From Oxalobacteraceae bacterium (GTDB lineage: Bacteria > Pseudomonadota > Gammaproteobacteria > Burkholderiales > Burkholderiaceae_D): DNA of 64,000 nt. The notes beneath the pieces were generated by a model. The model saw only the letters and a list, made by a program, of their open reading frames with translations, was not told where the DNA came from and made no database searches. The DNA is taken from positions 1 to 64,000 of the forward strand of contig CANFLV010000021.1 of the NCBI GenBank assembly GCA_947448025.1. The letters run 5' to 3'. Numbering within the stretch: the stretch's first letter is position 1; every line of letters begins with the position of its first letter. Shown here one piece after another: positions 54,550-64,000 of this stretch. Position numbers and translations under genes: made by a program.

Positions 54550-55443
54550 ATGACGCAAAGCCGAATTTCCGCAGCCATTCCACATCCATTGTCGATCAGT
54601 GCGTATCAGCGTCTGCGTATGGGAATCGCTTATGGCGCTACTGATACAGGCCTGGTTCGCCATACAAACGAAGATAATTTCCTCATCGATGAAGACCTGT
54701 CGCTGGCGATCGTCGCTGACGGCATGGGTGGTCATGAATCTGGCGCCCGGGCCAGTGCTGAAGCGATCCTCGCTTTGCGTGATTTTGTGTACGCGTCACG
54801 CAGGACGGTTCTCGACGCGCAAACAGAACGCACGCTTCGGCAGGACCGCATGTCGCATCAAGATTTTGAAGAGCGGCGCGTGGGGGGCTCCGCGGAAGGC
54901 GACATTCGAGCCGAGGTCCGGCATACCTTGTTCAATGCGATGACATTTGCTAACGAGCGACTGTTTGCACATAATCTCGCCAGCGACAAACCTGAGGGCC
55001 AGGGCATGGGCACGACCGTGACCGGCATCTGGCAATGTCATGCTGGCGGGCCGCTAACCGTGTTCCATGTCGGCGATAGCCGCCTGTACCGTTATCGCGC
55101 TGACGACCTCGTTGCGCTCACGCGTGACCAGACACTGTATCAACGCGCACTGGATGCCGGCATCAAATCAAATCTGCCGCCACAAAATTTGCTCTGGCAA
55201 GCGGTCGGTCCGTACGGTGTGATCGAACCTGAAATCCGCACGCACATGATCGAGGCAGGTGACGTCTACCTGCTATGCTCGGACGGCTTGCATGGCAGCG
55301 TACCGCATCAGGCGATTGCCAGCATCATGCGCAACACCGCACAAAATAGCCTCGAGCAGGCATGCACTCATCTTATCTCGCTGGCCAAGGCCTATGGCAG
55401 CAGGGACAACATCACCGCTGTGCTGATTCAATGCGACGATTAA
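54550..55443 (+). CDS. PP2C-type Ser/Thr phosphatase (PppA-like)
   Basis: The 297-residue protein has PP2C metal-site motifs GLVRHTNEDNF, VADGMGGHESGARAS, VGDSRLYRYR and LCSDGLHG, and a C-terminal GSRDNITAVLIQ. In T6SS clusters this phosphatase opposes the Ser/Thr kinase. It is divergent from the kinase gene and its stop overlaps the TagF gene by 4 bp. A methionine inside at about residue 24 is an alternative start. Confidence 0.92.
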   Translation: MTQSRISAAIPHPLSISAYQRLRMGIAYGATDTGLVRHTNEDNFLIDEDLSLAIVADGMGGHESGARASAEAILALRDFVYASRRTVLDAQTERTLRQDRMSHQDFEERRVGGSAEGDIRAEVRHTLFNAMTFANERLFAHNLASDKPEGQGMGTTVTGIWQCHAGGPLTVFHVGDSRLYRYRADDLVALTRDQTLYQRALDAGIKSNLPPQNLLWQAVGPYGVIEPEIRTHMIEAGDVYLLCSDGLHGSVPHQAIASIMRNTAQNSLEQACTHLISLAKAYGSRDNITAVLIQCDD

Positions 55444-56147
55444 TCTGTTGAGCCTGACTGCCAGCCGGCCAGCTCCCAGTCGCCATCAAGCATCGCCGCC
55501 ATCGATGCCGGCGGCGGCAATCCCTTGCAACACAAGAGCGAGGGTGCGATTTTTTCGGCACCATCGGACCACCATAAACTATGACCATGCAGGCTCAGGC
55601 GCGTCAGTGAAGTAGCGATCGCCGGCAATGACGAACGCATCTGATCTATCCCTTCGAGCGACAAACGCAGGCCACCCGGCGCGCCTGGATCGCAGACGCC
55701 GCCTCTGGCAAAGATCGCCGGCAGCGCTGACAGCGCAAGATCAAAATCAGCGAGCACGAATTGATCGCTCAATGATGACAAGGCCAGGGTTTCCAGCGCG
55801 GTGTACCAGCCTTGCCCGTCACACAGGCAATCAAGGATATCAACGCCCTGCGGCAGCTTGACGACGATCGTCAAGGGAAATTGACGGCCAACGCTGTCAA
55901 CGCTGGGCATCATGATGCCGGCCCATGCATGTGCATCACAGGCGCCAGCTGCCAGCGCGAAGCGCCAGATGGGACTGTGCAAGTAAGTCGCCAGCCAATG
56001 CGGACCGAGACGCTGACGTGAGGCATGCAAGGCGGCTTGCAGCCAGCCATCCCAGCGTTGCAGGAAGCCTGGCGGTATGCGCCGCGAGACGAAGTCCGCA
56101 TGTGACATGAGCTTGCCAAAAAATCCGGGCGCCTGCGCATATCCCAT
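55440..56147 (-). CDS. tagF: T6SS-associated protein TagF
   Basis: The start at 56147 overlaps the tssM stop in TGATG. The 235-residue protein has the TagF N-terminal FFGKLMSHADFVSRRIPPGF and the DUF2094 core HSPIWRFALAAGACDAHAWAG. In Pseudomonas TagF represses T6SS post-translationally. The 1-base overlap implies coupling with tssM. Confidence 0.9.
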   Translation of the reverse strand: MGYAQAPGFFGKLMSHADFVSRRIPPGFLQRWDGWLQAALHASRQRLGPHWLATYLHSPIWRFALAAGACDAHAWAGIMMPSVDSVGRQFPLTIVVKLPQGVDILDCLCDGQGWYTALETLALSSLSDQFVLADFDLALSALPAIFARGGVCDPGAPGGLRLSLEGIDQMRSSLPAIATSLTRLSLHGHSLWWSDGAEKIAPSLLCCKGLPPPASMAAMLDGDWELAGWQSGSTD

Positions 56148-59100
56148 CACAGCTGATCCGGGCAATGGAACTGTTCAAGCGCATCACGCCGGAAGGGATT
56201 GATCACGCTGCTGGCGGTCAGCTCGTAGCTCACCTTGCGTCCTTCAAGGTTGAAGCTGAGCTTGTATCGTTCGTTCTGTGCCGTAGGCTCCAGCGTGCCG
56301 CGATCGATCATGCGTAGCCAGGCCCAGGCGCCTTCGGTCTTCGGGTCGGGCTGCTTGCCCTCGGGCGTGGTTTCGAAACGGACCAGGCCTGTACGCTTGC
56401 CGCTGGGTATCTGGAACAGAGCCGGTGTGACCATGCCATTGGGTACATAGTTCAGCGCCTGGCCATCAATGTCGAGCAGGATATTGCCGAAGCTGGTGTC
56501 GGCCGTCAGTGGTTTCAATTCAAAACGCATGGAGGCCAGTTTGCTGCCACTGCTGAAAAACATGTCGCGTATTGTCGCCGCCCGCTCAAATTCAGCCAGC
56601 ACCTCCAGTGGAATGCCCAGCGTCGCTGCAGCGCCGGGACGCCAGCGCCAGTGCACCTCGCTCATGTCGACATAGGGCAGCAGATTTTTCTGAAAAAAAT
56701 CATCCATCACGCCGCCCGGTCCGAAGAAGCGGCCAAAGTCATCGGCGGTGACTTCACTGCTGCTGGCGCGCACCAGCGGATAGCGTCCGGCGATCGCCTG
56801 GCGGCAGAAAAATCCTGCACTCACGGACCAGGCTGCATTGAGCCGGGCACGGTCACTGTTGAGCGCAATCCCGCCACCGATGCTGTCGATATTTTGCAGC
56901 ATTGTCGCGAAGGGTTCCGGCTTGTCCTGCGCCTCGCGCTTGATCTTGGCCAAAGCCTCTGCCGGCGGCAGGGGCGCGCCGGCGCGTTTGGCCTGAGCGG
57001 CCGCATCAAAATACAGTGCGACGTCCTTCAGCTGCTCAAGCAACTTCTCGATAGGCGCAGGCGGCGCCGGTGGCGCCCCGGGAACGGCTGGCGCACCGAC
57101 CAGCTTATGCAGGGGCGTGAAATGTTCATCGACCGGATTGAGCGCCTTGACCGGTGCCGGCAGCGGCACGTCCGTACCCAGCGCGAGCGCGAGTTTATCC
57201 TTGTAGGCGTTCAGCTTGCCCTTGACACCATTCAGGACCGAGTCGGTCAATTGCGTCACGACCGAGGCGTGTTCAAGGGTGGTCTCGGCGGCAGCCGCCT
57301 GCATGAATTTTCGCAGCGGCGATTCAGACCCTGAGAGTATTGTAGCGAGCTTGGCTCCCTCCTCAAGACTGACAAACGGCAGCACGCCGATATCGTCAAG
57401 GTACTGATCCCACAGGCGGATGTAATCGTTGTAATAAAGTTGCCTGACGGCGGCTCTGGTCTCGGCAATGGCATCAAGACTGGCGATCGCTTCCTGCTTG
57501 CCGAGTACCCAGCCGTCTTGCGCCACATCGGTAATTGCCTGGTCCGTCTGCTCCAGAAAGCGCCGGTATCCGGCCAGAGTGTACATGCCGGGTATGCCAC
57601 GCGTGAGGGGCTCGCCACTGTAGCGCATCAATACCAGCGACGCGCCCTGCCCACTGACTGCTGCAGCAGAAAATTCCGCCAAGGGTGCCCGCGCGAACTC
57701 CTTTTTCATGCGCGCATAGATACGCTGCGGCACAGGCATTTGCGCCAGCACCAGGCGCGTTGCGCTCACCAGCGCGGCATCGGGCGTAACGAGTGGTTTA
57801 TTTGTCGCCTTGATCGTTTCCAGCAAGGCCATCACGTGGTCGCTGAGCTGCTGGCGCTGAAGATCGCTCAACTCGGGCAAATTCGTTTGCCAGTCCAGCT
57901 CGAACCAGGCTTGCAGCGCGTTCGCATCAAAATGCCGGGCATCACCGAGCATGAGGTACATGCGCAAACCTTCGTACAAATAATCGACATTGTTGGCTGC
58001 GCCGCGCCGTAACTGGTCTTCAAGGCGTCCTGTCAGACGTGGCAGCAGCGCTTCCTGCAGCAGGCGCTGGTAGGCCTCGGTCGCGACCGGACCCAGCCGC
58101 CATCCCTGATACAGTCCGAGGCGCATCTGCAGCGGCACGCTGTCATTGCGTTCAGCATAGCCGGAAGGTAGTGCGCGCACGGCATTGAGCAAAGGCAGCG
58201 TGATCTGCATGGCCTGATTCGACGCCGGTATGAGACTGAGCTTTTCAGCGGCTGCCGTGCGCTGTTCGAGCGCGTTGACATAGTCGAGGTTACCCAGATA
58301 ACTCATCGTGCGCCCGGCCAGTGTCACGATGAGCAGGGTCGCCATCGTCGCCAGCGCGCCCCACTGCAATAAGCGCCGTTTACGCTCGAGCAGCAAGTTC
58401 GCGCCAGCGAGTCCGGCTTCACGAAACACCACTGAGCGCAGCAGCTGCGTGACAAAAAAGCTGCGGCCGCTGGCGGCATTGGCCGGCAAGGCCTGACGCG
58501 CAATGCCGAAGACCGAGGCCAGTGAGCCGATCACGCGGTCGATCGGACTGCCCTCTTGCGTGCCGCTGGTGAAATAGACACCGCGCAGCAGCGCCCGCTC
58601 ATCAAAGCGCGTCGAGGCAAAGATGTCATTGATCACCTGCTTGAGCGCCTCGCCGATGCCGGCAAACTGCTGCGGAAAACCGTACAGCAGTGCGCGCCGC
58701 TGGACATCGCGCTCCTGCTGCATGCGGGCCACGACGCGCGCCTGCAATTGTGACTCAAGCAGCCTGAATTCAGCGGGAAAGGATTCGAGCGTTTGATCGA
58801 TACGTTCTGCGCCGTCCAGTGGGAAGGTCATGCCCCAGACCTGGCTTTGCTCCTCGCGCGACATGGTCTCGAAAAACTCCATGAAGCCGGCCATCAGATC
58901 GCATTTCGTGACCATCACATAGATCGGAAAACGGATGCCGAGCCGCTCATGTAATTCCTTGATCCGTTCGCGAATCATGAGGGCGAGGCGCTTGTTTTCA
59001 GCCGCGCTTTTTTGCAGCAGGTCAGCGGCACTGAGGACGACGATCACGCCATTGATCGGACGCCGCCGGCGGTGCTTTTTCAGCATGTCGAGAAAGCCAT

Positions 59101-59719
59101 GCCAGGCCGCATTGTCGACCTCGGCATAACTATCCTGCGTCGTATAGCGCCCGGCAGTATCAAGCAGCACCGCTTCGTCAGTGAACCACCAGTCGCAATT
59201 GCGCGTGCCGCCCACGCCACCGATGGGCGCACTGCCCAGCGCAGTAGCGAGCGGAAATCTGAGACCCGAATTGAGCAAGGCCGTAGTCTTGCCGCTGCCG
59301 GGCGCACCGACGAACATATACCACGGCAGCTGATAGATTTTCTGCCCGCCGGCGCCATTGAGGTGTGACTTGCGCAAGGTCTCGATCGCATCTTTCATGC
59401 GTGCCGAAAGTGTCGCCATTTCAGCGCTAATCTCGACACTGCCTGGCAATGCGGCATCGACAGGCTGGTCTTCGCCTGAAACGATTTTGGTCAGCTTGAT
59501 GGCGGCGATCTTTTCCTTGACCCACTGCCAGCACCAGTATGCGCACCAGATAAAGGCCAAGAGTCCGATCAAACGCCAGCGCACGCCTTCCGCGGCCAGC
59601 GGCACATAGTCATTGAAGGCGACGTAGGGGCCTTCAAACCAGACCAGCAAGGACAATACGATCGTACCCAGGGCTGACAGCACGAAACGGCTCAGCAGCC
59701 AAGAAAAGAAGCGCTTCAT
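56147..59719 (-). CDS. tssM: T6SS membrane-complex protein TssM (IcmF)
   Basis: The 1190-residue protein has two N-terminal helices (about 12-30 and 48-66), a Walker A GAPGSGKT (about 138-145), a third helix near 440 and a large periplasmic part ending in the IcmF C-terminal and DUF3625-like region. It forms the inner-membrane channel with TssL and TssJ. It overlaps the tssL end by 4 bp. Confidence 0.95.
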   Translation of the reverse strand: MKRFFSWLLSRFVLSALGTIVLSLLVWFEGPYVAFNDYVPLAAEGVRWRLIGLLAFIWCAYWCWQWVKEKIAAIKLTKIVSGEDQPVDAALPGSVEISAEMATLSARMKDAIETLRKSHLNGAGGQKIYQLPWYMFVGAPGSGKTTALLNSGLRFPLATALGSAPIGGVGGTRNCDWWFTDEAVLLDTAGRYTTQDSYAEVDNAAWHGFLDMLKKHRRRRPINGVIVVLSAADLLQKSAAENKRLALMIRERIKELHERLGIRFPIYVMVTKCDLMAGFMEFFETMSREEQSQVWGMTFPLDGAERIDQTLESFPAEFRLLESQLQARVVARMQQERDVQRRALLYGFPQQFAGIGEALKQVINDIFASTRFDERALLRGVYFTSGTQEGSPIDRVIGSLASVFGIARQALPANAASGRSFFVTQLLRSVVFREAGLAGANLLLERKRRLLQWGALATMATLLIVTLAGRTMSYLGNLDYVNALEQRTAAAEKLSLIPASNQAMQITLPLLNAVRALPSGYAERNDSVPLQMRLGLYQGWRLGPVATEAYQRLLQEALLPRLTGRLEDQLRRGAANNVDYLYEGLRMYLMLGDARHFDANALQAWFELDWQTNLPELSDLQRQQLSDHVMALLETIKATNKPLVTPDAALVSATRLVLAQMPVPQRIYARMKKEFARAPLAEFSAAAVSGQGASLVLMRYSGEPLTRGIPGMYTLAGYRRFLEQTDQAITDVAQDGWVLGKQEAIASLDAIAETRAAVRQLYYNDYIRLWDQYLDDIGVLPFVSLEEGAKLATILSGSESPLRKFMQAAAAETTLEHASVVTQLTDSVLNGVKGKLNAYKDKLALALGTDVPLPAPVKALNPVDEHFTPLHKLVGAPAVPGAPPAPPAPIEKLLEQLKDVALYFDAAAQAKRAGAPLPPAEALAKIKREAQDKPEPFATMLQNIDSIGGGIALNSDRARLNAAWSVSAGFFCRQAIAGRYPLVRASSSEVTADDFGRFFGPGGVMDDFFQKNLLPYVDMSEVHWRWRPGAAATLGIPLEVLAEFERAATIRDMFFSSGSKLASMRFELKPLTADTSFGNILLDIDGQALNYVPNGMVTPALFQIPSGKRTGLVRFETTPEGKQPDPKTEGAWAWLRMIDRGTLEPTAQNERYKLSFNLEGRKVSYELTASSVINPFRRDALEQFHCPDQL

Positions 59720-61239
59720 GGTCGCTGCTCCAATTTTGCCGGTGTCCTGTCATGACGGCTTTGAGTGAGATTTTCGCTGTTACCCGAGGTCGACAGGACT
59801 ATATCCACGCGCCGGTTACGCGCACGATTCGCCGCCGTATCGTTGGCGACGAGCGGATCACTCGCGCCATGCCCCTCAACCCTGTAACGCTGGGGCTTGC
59901 CCGTGGCTTGCTCGAGGAGCGTGCGCACTGCGTCTGCGCGCGCGCGTGATAATTCATCGTTCGAGTTAAACCGCGGCGACGCATAAGGGACATTATCTGT
60001 GTGGCCGATCACGAGCACATTGCCCTCGACTTGTTTCAAGGCGTCGCCGATACGGTCCAGCAGCGGCTTATGGATCATGGCGACTTCGGCACTGCCTGAG
60101 GCGAATACGCCATCACCACGCAGCGTGATCTTGACCTGGCCGGGTGCGTCGCTGACGCTGACGAGCCCATGGGCGATTTCCGGCGCCAGCAAAGCCACCA
60201 GCGACAATGGCGCTACCTCTGCCGGCGCTGACGCAGCACTGACAACATGCAGCTGCTGCAGCTTGTCCAGCACAGGGTCGGACGCATGCGAAAGCGTGAT
60301 GCCCAGACCAATATGCACCGCCATCATCAGCACGGTGACCACGATCGCGGTGCCCCATAGCGGCATGTCCTTGAACAGCGAATCCGGCTTTGCCGTGCTG
60401 GGCTCCCAGTGCAGCGACAGCGCGGTGGCCGGCACACCACGCTGGCTCGCGATCATTTTCTGCAGCCGCTCACGCAAGCCTTCAAGTTTGTCACGACCGC
60501 TATCGAGTACACGGTAGCGGCCTTCGAAACCCAGCGCCAAACACAGGTACATCAACTCCAGCAAATGCAGATGTCGCGCCGGTTCCTGCGCCAGTCGCTG
60601 CAGGATGATGAAAAACTTTTCGCCGCCCCAGGCTTCATTGTGAAATGCCACCAGCAAGCTCTTGCTGGCCCACGCCCCGCCGCTGCCGCTGGGCGTATTG
60701 GCGATCGTCTCATCCAGGAAGGTGCATAGCGCGTAACGCGCTACGGCGATCGATTGCGACTCGATATTCTGCGCCTTTGCTTCGGTTTCAAAATTCCGGA
60801 TCGCGCGCACCAGATTCTGGCGTAATTCATCGACATCCGTCTCGGTCATCAGATACCGCAGTGGTACGACCAGGTCGAGTAAGGGATTCGCCGAGCGCAC
60901 GAGCGGATTGAGGCCATCGCCCTGACGCCTGAGCGTGTTGATGGCGGCGCCCGCTGAGCCGGCGCCCGCTGAGCCGGCCCCCGCTGAGTTGGCGCCTGCT
61001 GAGCCGGCCCCCGCTGAGTCGACACCCGCTGAGCCGGCACCCGCTGAACTGACATCCGCTGAACCAACCGCTGCGGTGACAGCAGCGACTGTACTGGTCG
61101 CGTCCGCATTCTCTGCTGCAGACGCCGGCGCAGCGCCCGCATCAGGCAGCAGCCGACGCCCGCCCGGGCGCGGCACGAGCACCGTCCGGTCACTATCGGC
61201 CGGTTCACTACCTGCTGAGGCTGGCTTGATTTCAATCAC
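59716..61239 (-). CDS. tssL: T6SS protein TssL with C-terminal OmpA-like domain
   Basis: The 507-residue protein has an N-terminal linker of Ala/Gly/Ser pentapeptides (about 58-98), a DotU domain (about 115-300) with LCTFLDETIANTPSG-type residues, one helix (WGTAIVVTVLMMAVHIGLGI) and a C-terminal OmpA peptidoglycan-binding domain (GHTDNVPYASPRF, VEGHGASDPLVANDTAANRA). It anchors the membrane complex to the wall. The start follows 18 bp after tssK. Confidence 0.94.
   Translation of the reverse strand: MIEIKPASAGSEPADSDRTVLVPRPGGRRLLPDAGAAPASAAENADATSTVAAVTAAVGSADVSSAGAGSAGVDSAGAGSAGANSAGAGSAGAGSAGAAINTLRRQGDGLNPLVRSANPLLDLVVPLRYLMTETDVDELRQNLVRAIRNFETEAKAQNIESQSIAVARYALCTFLDETIANTPSGSGGAWASKSLLVAFHNEAWGGEKFFIILQRLAQEPARHLHLLELMYLCLALGFEGRYRVLDSGRDKLEGLRERLQKMIASQRGVPATALSLHWEPSTAKPDSLFKDMPLWGTAIVVTVLMMAVHIGLGITLSHASDPVLDKLQQLHVVSAASAPAEVAPLSLVALLAPEIAHGLVSVSDAPGQVKITLRGDGVFASGSAEVAMIHKPLLDRIGDALKQVEGNVLVIGHTDNVPYASPRFNSNDELSRARADAVRTLLEQATGKPQRYRVEGHGASDPLVANDTAANRARNRRVDIVLSTSGNSENLTQSRHDRTPAKLEQRP
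60946..61065. repeat. Eight tandem 15-bp repeats within tssL
   Basis: Eight degenerate 15-bp units related to GGCGCCCGCTGAGCC lie in frame in the TssL linker and encode Gly-Ala-Gly/Val/Asn-Ser-Ala-type pentapeptides on the minus strand. Copy number may vary between strains. Confidence 0.9.
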
Positions 61240-61257
61240 GTGATCGCGCCCTTTGAT

Positions 61258-62589
61258 TTATTTTCGGATAGCCCAGAATTCCATTTTTAAGCCGGGGAAA
61301 TCACCGGCCACATGCATGGCAAATCCTGCAGACGTCGTCAGCTGCTGCCAGTACTCACTACTGCGATCGAGTTCAAAATACGTGAAGCCGGCATAGAACG
61401 GCAGCTGGCGCGGCGCGACCGGCAAGGGACGCAAGCCGATACCGGGCAGCTGGAGATTGACCAGATCGCGGATTTTTTCGATCGAGCCTATCTTGACCTT
61501 GGGCGGAAAGCCGCTGCGGATCACTTCAGCCGGCAGATCCGCATTCACGGCCAGTACAAAGACCGCATTCTTGAACAGGCTGGTATCGGGCACGACCGCC
61601 ACGCGCAGGCCAAATTGCCGTTCTTCCAGCTGGATCGGAACTGCCTGGGAGTCCATCACCATCGACAAGGCGCTGCGTAAATCCGCCATCACCGGCAGGA
61701 AGCTTTCGCGCAATTTGTGATGCAGGTAAGGCGGATAAACTGGTGGGCGTTTGCTGCCGGTGCCGAAGGTCGCCATTTCTCCAGCCAGCTGTACCATCGC
61801 GCGATACAGCGCTTCCGGATGCAGTCCCTTCATCGCCGCAAAATGCGCAAACAGCGTCTGCTCGCGGTTGATCAATTGCAGGAACAGGAAATCGACAATT
61901 TCCGCCGCGCCCGCCGAGCCGGGCTGCGACAGTCGTGCCGCGAGTGCGGCGCCACGCTGCTGCAACATGCCGAGCAGTTCATCGACGAAGCCGCCAATCC
62001 GCTGCGCCACACGAAAGTCCAGGCAAGGCGGACAGAAATCCGTATCCAGCACGAGCTGGTTATCGGCCCGCCGCTCGATGATGCGCGCCACGGCGAGCGT
62101 GCTCCAGGCATGGGCAACGTCGCTCTCCAGCGCCAGCCGCAGACGCAGGCTGCCGACTTGCATCAGGGCGCTGTTGGCCAGGCCATTGCTGTCCATGGCC
62201 TCAAATTCAACGACGCGATGCCGGGCAAAATTTTCCTGTCCATCGGGCTCGCCAGTCTCGGCAATACCCGGGCGCTGCAAGGGCAAGGCCAACATTACCG
62301 TGATATTGCGCGCGTCGGCCGGGATGTCCAGCGGCAGCGGCAAAACATCATCGACAGGTAACTGGAAAGGCGTGCCGTCGGGCAGGACGCCATGACAGGA
62401 CAGCAGCGCGATTTTTCCGAAGGCCAGCTGCGCCTCATCAATTTTGAGATGCGCAAAACCCCAGCTATACGGCCGCAGTGATGCAACGCGTGACTCCAGC
62501 TGCGCTTGCAGATAACGATCGTGTTGTTGCAGGTGCTGCGGCTGTAAAAGCATGCCCTCCGACCAGATGACTTTTCTATGCCATTTCAT
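61258..62589 (-). CDS. tssK: T6SS baseplate protein TssK
   Basis: The 443-residue protein begins KVIWSEGMLLQPQHLQQHDRY, the TssK signature, and ends with the C-terminal PFYAGFTYFELDRSSEYWQQ motif. It links the phage-like baseplate to the membrane complex. It precedes tssL by 18 bp on the same strand, and follows the FHA gene. Confidence 0.95.
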   Translation of the reverse strand: MKWHRKVIWSEGMLLQPQHLQQHDRYLQAQLESRVASLRPYSWGFAHLKIDEAQLAFGKIALLSCHGVLPDGTPFQLPVDDVLPLPLDIPADARNITVMLALPLQRPGIAETGEPDGQENFARHRVVEFEAMDSNGLANSALMQVGSLRLRLALESDVAHAWSTLAVARIIERRADNQLVLDTDFCPPCLDFRVAQRIGGFVDELLGMLQQRGAALAARLSQPGSAGAAEIVDFLFLQLINREQTLFAHFAAMKGLHPEALYRAMVQLAGEMATFGTGSKRPPVYPPYLHHKLRESFLPVMADLRSALSMVMDSQAVPIQLEERQFGLRVAVVPDTSLFKNAVFVLAVNADLPAEVIRSGFPPKVKIGSIEKIRDLVNLQLPGIGLRPLPVAPRQLPFYAGFTYFELDRSSEYWQQLTTSAGFAMHVAGDFPGLKMEFWAIRK

Positions 62590-62627
62590 ATGTGGTCCAA
62601 TTTAATTATTGGGTTTTAAAAAATGCT

Positions 62628-63932
62628 TCATCGCTTCGCCTTGCGAATGCGGGAAATCTGGTCTTCATAAGCGTGAGAAAATTTTTCACTGAAAATGCGC
62701 GAGAGCTTGTCCTCTGCCGACGAAGAAATCTCACCATACTCGCGCACCAGGCTGTCCCAGCAGCGCGCCTTGCGATTGACGCTGAACATCTTGTCGATGG
62801 CAGTGTCAGTCGGCAGTTTTTGTTCGATCGCCTGTGGACTGAGCTGCTCCAGCACGGCGCTCATGGCCGCGCGCATGGCGGCCAGGACTGCGAGTTCGTG
62901 CGCCTTCAAGTCATCGAAGGCACTGTTAAAGGCGCGCACCGGCGTCAGATAGGCATTCGTGCTGCGACCGAGCATTTGCGCCAAAGCCATGTCAGCATCC
63001 GGGAAAAATTTCAGTGGATTATTGGCTTGCTGGGCGAGCATGGTGACTTCGATGCGGCTCTCACGTTTGGTCAGCGAACGTGCTTTCAATGCCCCCATCG
63101 TGCCCGTCGTCGCCTCGCGCAAAATAGCGCCGGCCAGTTCGGCTAAGACCAGTGGACTGAGCTCGGTTTGCAATCCGGGCTGGCCCAGTCCTTTCATGAA
63201 CGCCGCCACGAAGGCCGCGCCATTGTCCTCACCCGCTGCCGCATTTTTATCGCCAGACTGGCGTGCGGCACCGGCTATGTGGGCATGGTCCGCCATCGGA
63301 TCGTAGTCATCCGGAATCATCGTGCTGGCGGCGCCCTTGAAGCTGGCGAAGGATTGATGTTGCGGTGGCAGATGGTCACTCTCGGCGCCACGGTAGGCTG
63401 TGGCCGCCGCAGCACGACCTTGCGTGGCGGATGCAGAGGTGATTGCGCCGCCAAACAAATCCAGACCCAGCGGATCGGTCTCCGGCGGCGTGGAAAAAAA
63501 TTCGGCCGGGTGAGGCGCAGCCTCACGCGCCGGTAGCTTGGCTGGCATTGCATGTATCGGCGGGGTAGGCTCGGCCCAGACCGGATCAGGCGACTTGGCC
63601 GCGTTATGTGGCAAGATCGCTTCCAGCAAATAATCGCCGATGCGGATTTTTACCAGATGCGGCAGGCGTGCTTCCTGACCGGTCAACAAGGGCACATCGT
63701 TGACGAATACCGGATTGGTGCCGAGACTGCAAAACACGAAACTGCCATCGCGCCACAGCACGCGTGCATGGATACGCGAAATATATTTGCCAGGATCATC
63801 GAGCACCAGGTCAGATTCAGCAGAACGCCCGAGCGTGCCGCCCGCCTCACCAAACGTGCAGGCCAGATCCGACGGCTGATCGCGATACGTCAGTACATGC
63901 AGCGTCATGATCGGACATTCTTGGGCGTTCAT
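62628..63932 (-). CDS. tagH: T6SS-associated FHA domain protein (TagH/Fha)
   Basis: The 434-residue protein has an N-terminal FHA domain (about 10-105) with GGTLGRSAESDLVLDDPGKY and SRIHARVLW, and a C-terminal TagH helical region (about 235-430). FHA reads phosphothreonine and is the expected target of the T6SS kinase. GGAGAG precedes the ATG at 63932, so that start is kept over 63911. It runs first in the visible part of the leftward operon. Confidence 0.93.
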   Translation of the reverse strand: MNAQECPIMTLHVLTYRDQPSDLACTFGEAGGTLGRSAESDLVLDDPGKYISRIHARVLWRDGSFVFCSLGTNPVFVNDVPLLTGQEARLPHLVKIRIGDYLLEAILPHNAAKSPDPVWAEPTPPIHAMPAKLPAREAAPHPAEFFSTPPETDPLGLDLFGGAITSASATQGRAAAATAYRGAESDHLPPQHQSFASFKGAASTMIPDDYDPMADHAHIAGAARQSGDKNAAAGEDNGAAFVAAFMKGLGQPGLQTELSPLVLAELAGAILREATTGTMGALKARSLTKRESRIEVTMLAQQANNPLKFFPDADMALAQMLGRSTNAYLTPVRAFNSAFDDLKAHELAVLAAMRAAMSAVLEQLSPQAIEQKLPTDTAIDKMFSVNRKARCWDSLVREYGEISSSAEDKLSRIFSEKFSHAYEDQISRIRKAKR

Positions 63933-63959
63933 CGTCGGTACTCTCCATTGACGCTTGGT

Positions 63960-64000
63960 TTATTTTTTTCCGTCGTCGGCTTCTTTTGGCGGCTTGGGCG
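63960..64000 (-). CDS. C-terminal tail of an upstream T6SS-region gene (truncated)
   Basis: The minus-strand frame PKPPKEADDGKK ends at a TAA at 63962-63960 and continues past the right edge. The position fits the end of another leftward gene of the T6SS operon, but too little is visible to name it, and other frames are also open over this short span. Confidence 0.35.
   Translation of the reverse strand, partial: PKPPKEADDGKK

Overview
The window is a chromosomal segment of a betaproteobacterium, most probably of the family Oxalobacteraceae (Herminiimonas/Janthinobacterium-like). The evidence is protein-level: betaproteobacterial versions of the Tol-Pal, riboflavin, Entner-Doudoroff, minor-pilin and type VI secretion genes, with moderate-to-high GC. 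The genus cannot be fixed from this stretch alone. It is mostly core and well-organised chromosome. No insertion sequence, prophage or CRISPR array was seen.

Layout. 1-2.4 kb: 3' part of a tonB gene, a FadR-type GntR regulator, and rpiA. 2.4-4.1 kb: a hipA-hipB toxin-antitoxin module in reversed order with a likely operator. 4.1-12 kb: a central carbon block, edd-eda transcribed leftward and pgi-zwf-hexR-tal rightward. Both promoter regions carry HexR-like boxes, so the repressor encoded here probably controls its own neighbourhood. 12-17.5 kb: a PaiB-like protein, a CaiB-type CoA transferase, recR-ybaB-dnaX, and two tiny single-helix membrane proteins absent from a simple long-ORF list. 17.5-24 kb: an RND efflux pump with its adaptor, the 4.5S SRP RNA with terminator, and ubiD. 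24-25.2 kb: a lytic transglycosylase whose long leader ends in a perfect 23-bp hairpin burying the start codon. 25.2-31.3 kb: an aminotransferase, nusB and the riboflavin genes ribH, ribBA, ribE and ribD. The GTP cyclohydrolase half of RibBA has lost its zinc cysteines. 31.5-40.8 kb: a thioredoxin-fold protein and the minor-pilin operon pilV-pilW-pilX-pilY1-pilE-fimT. 40.8-43.1 kb: nrdR and glyA, the latter behind a ZTP (pfl) riboswitch. 43.1-50.4 kb: ydfG, ybgC-tolQRAB-pal-cpoB, and a YeeE/YedE transporter. 50.4-50.8 kb: two identical tRNA-Lys(TTT) genes, the first with a consensus promoter. 51-64 kb: a GNAT-like protein and one arm of a type VI secretion cluster. That arm holds a Ser/Thr kinase fused to a Cache-HAMP sensor, a PP2C phosphatase, tagF, tssM, tssL with an OmpA domain, tssK and an FHA protein, and it runs off the right edge.

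Working together. Pgi, Zwf, Edd, Eda, Tal and RpiA connect glucose-6-phosphate oxidation, the Entner-Doudoroff pathway and the pentose phosphate shunt, with HexR reading KDPG. Kinase, phosphatase, FHA protein and TagF form the post-translational control layer of the secretion system.

Points most worth a second look: the hairpin that covers the lytic transglycosylase start, the one-base frame problem at the start of pilV, the HipAB module and its operator-like repeat, the kinase-Cache-HAMP fusion, the degenerate RibBA, and the ZTP riboswitch with mutually exclusive downstream helices.
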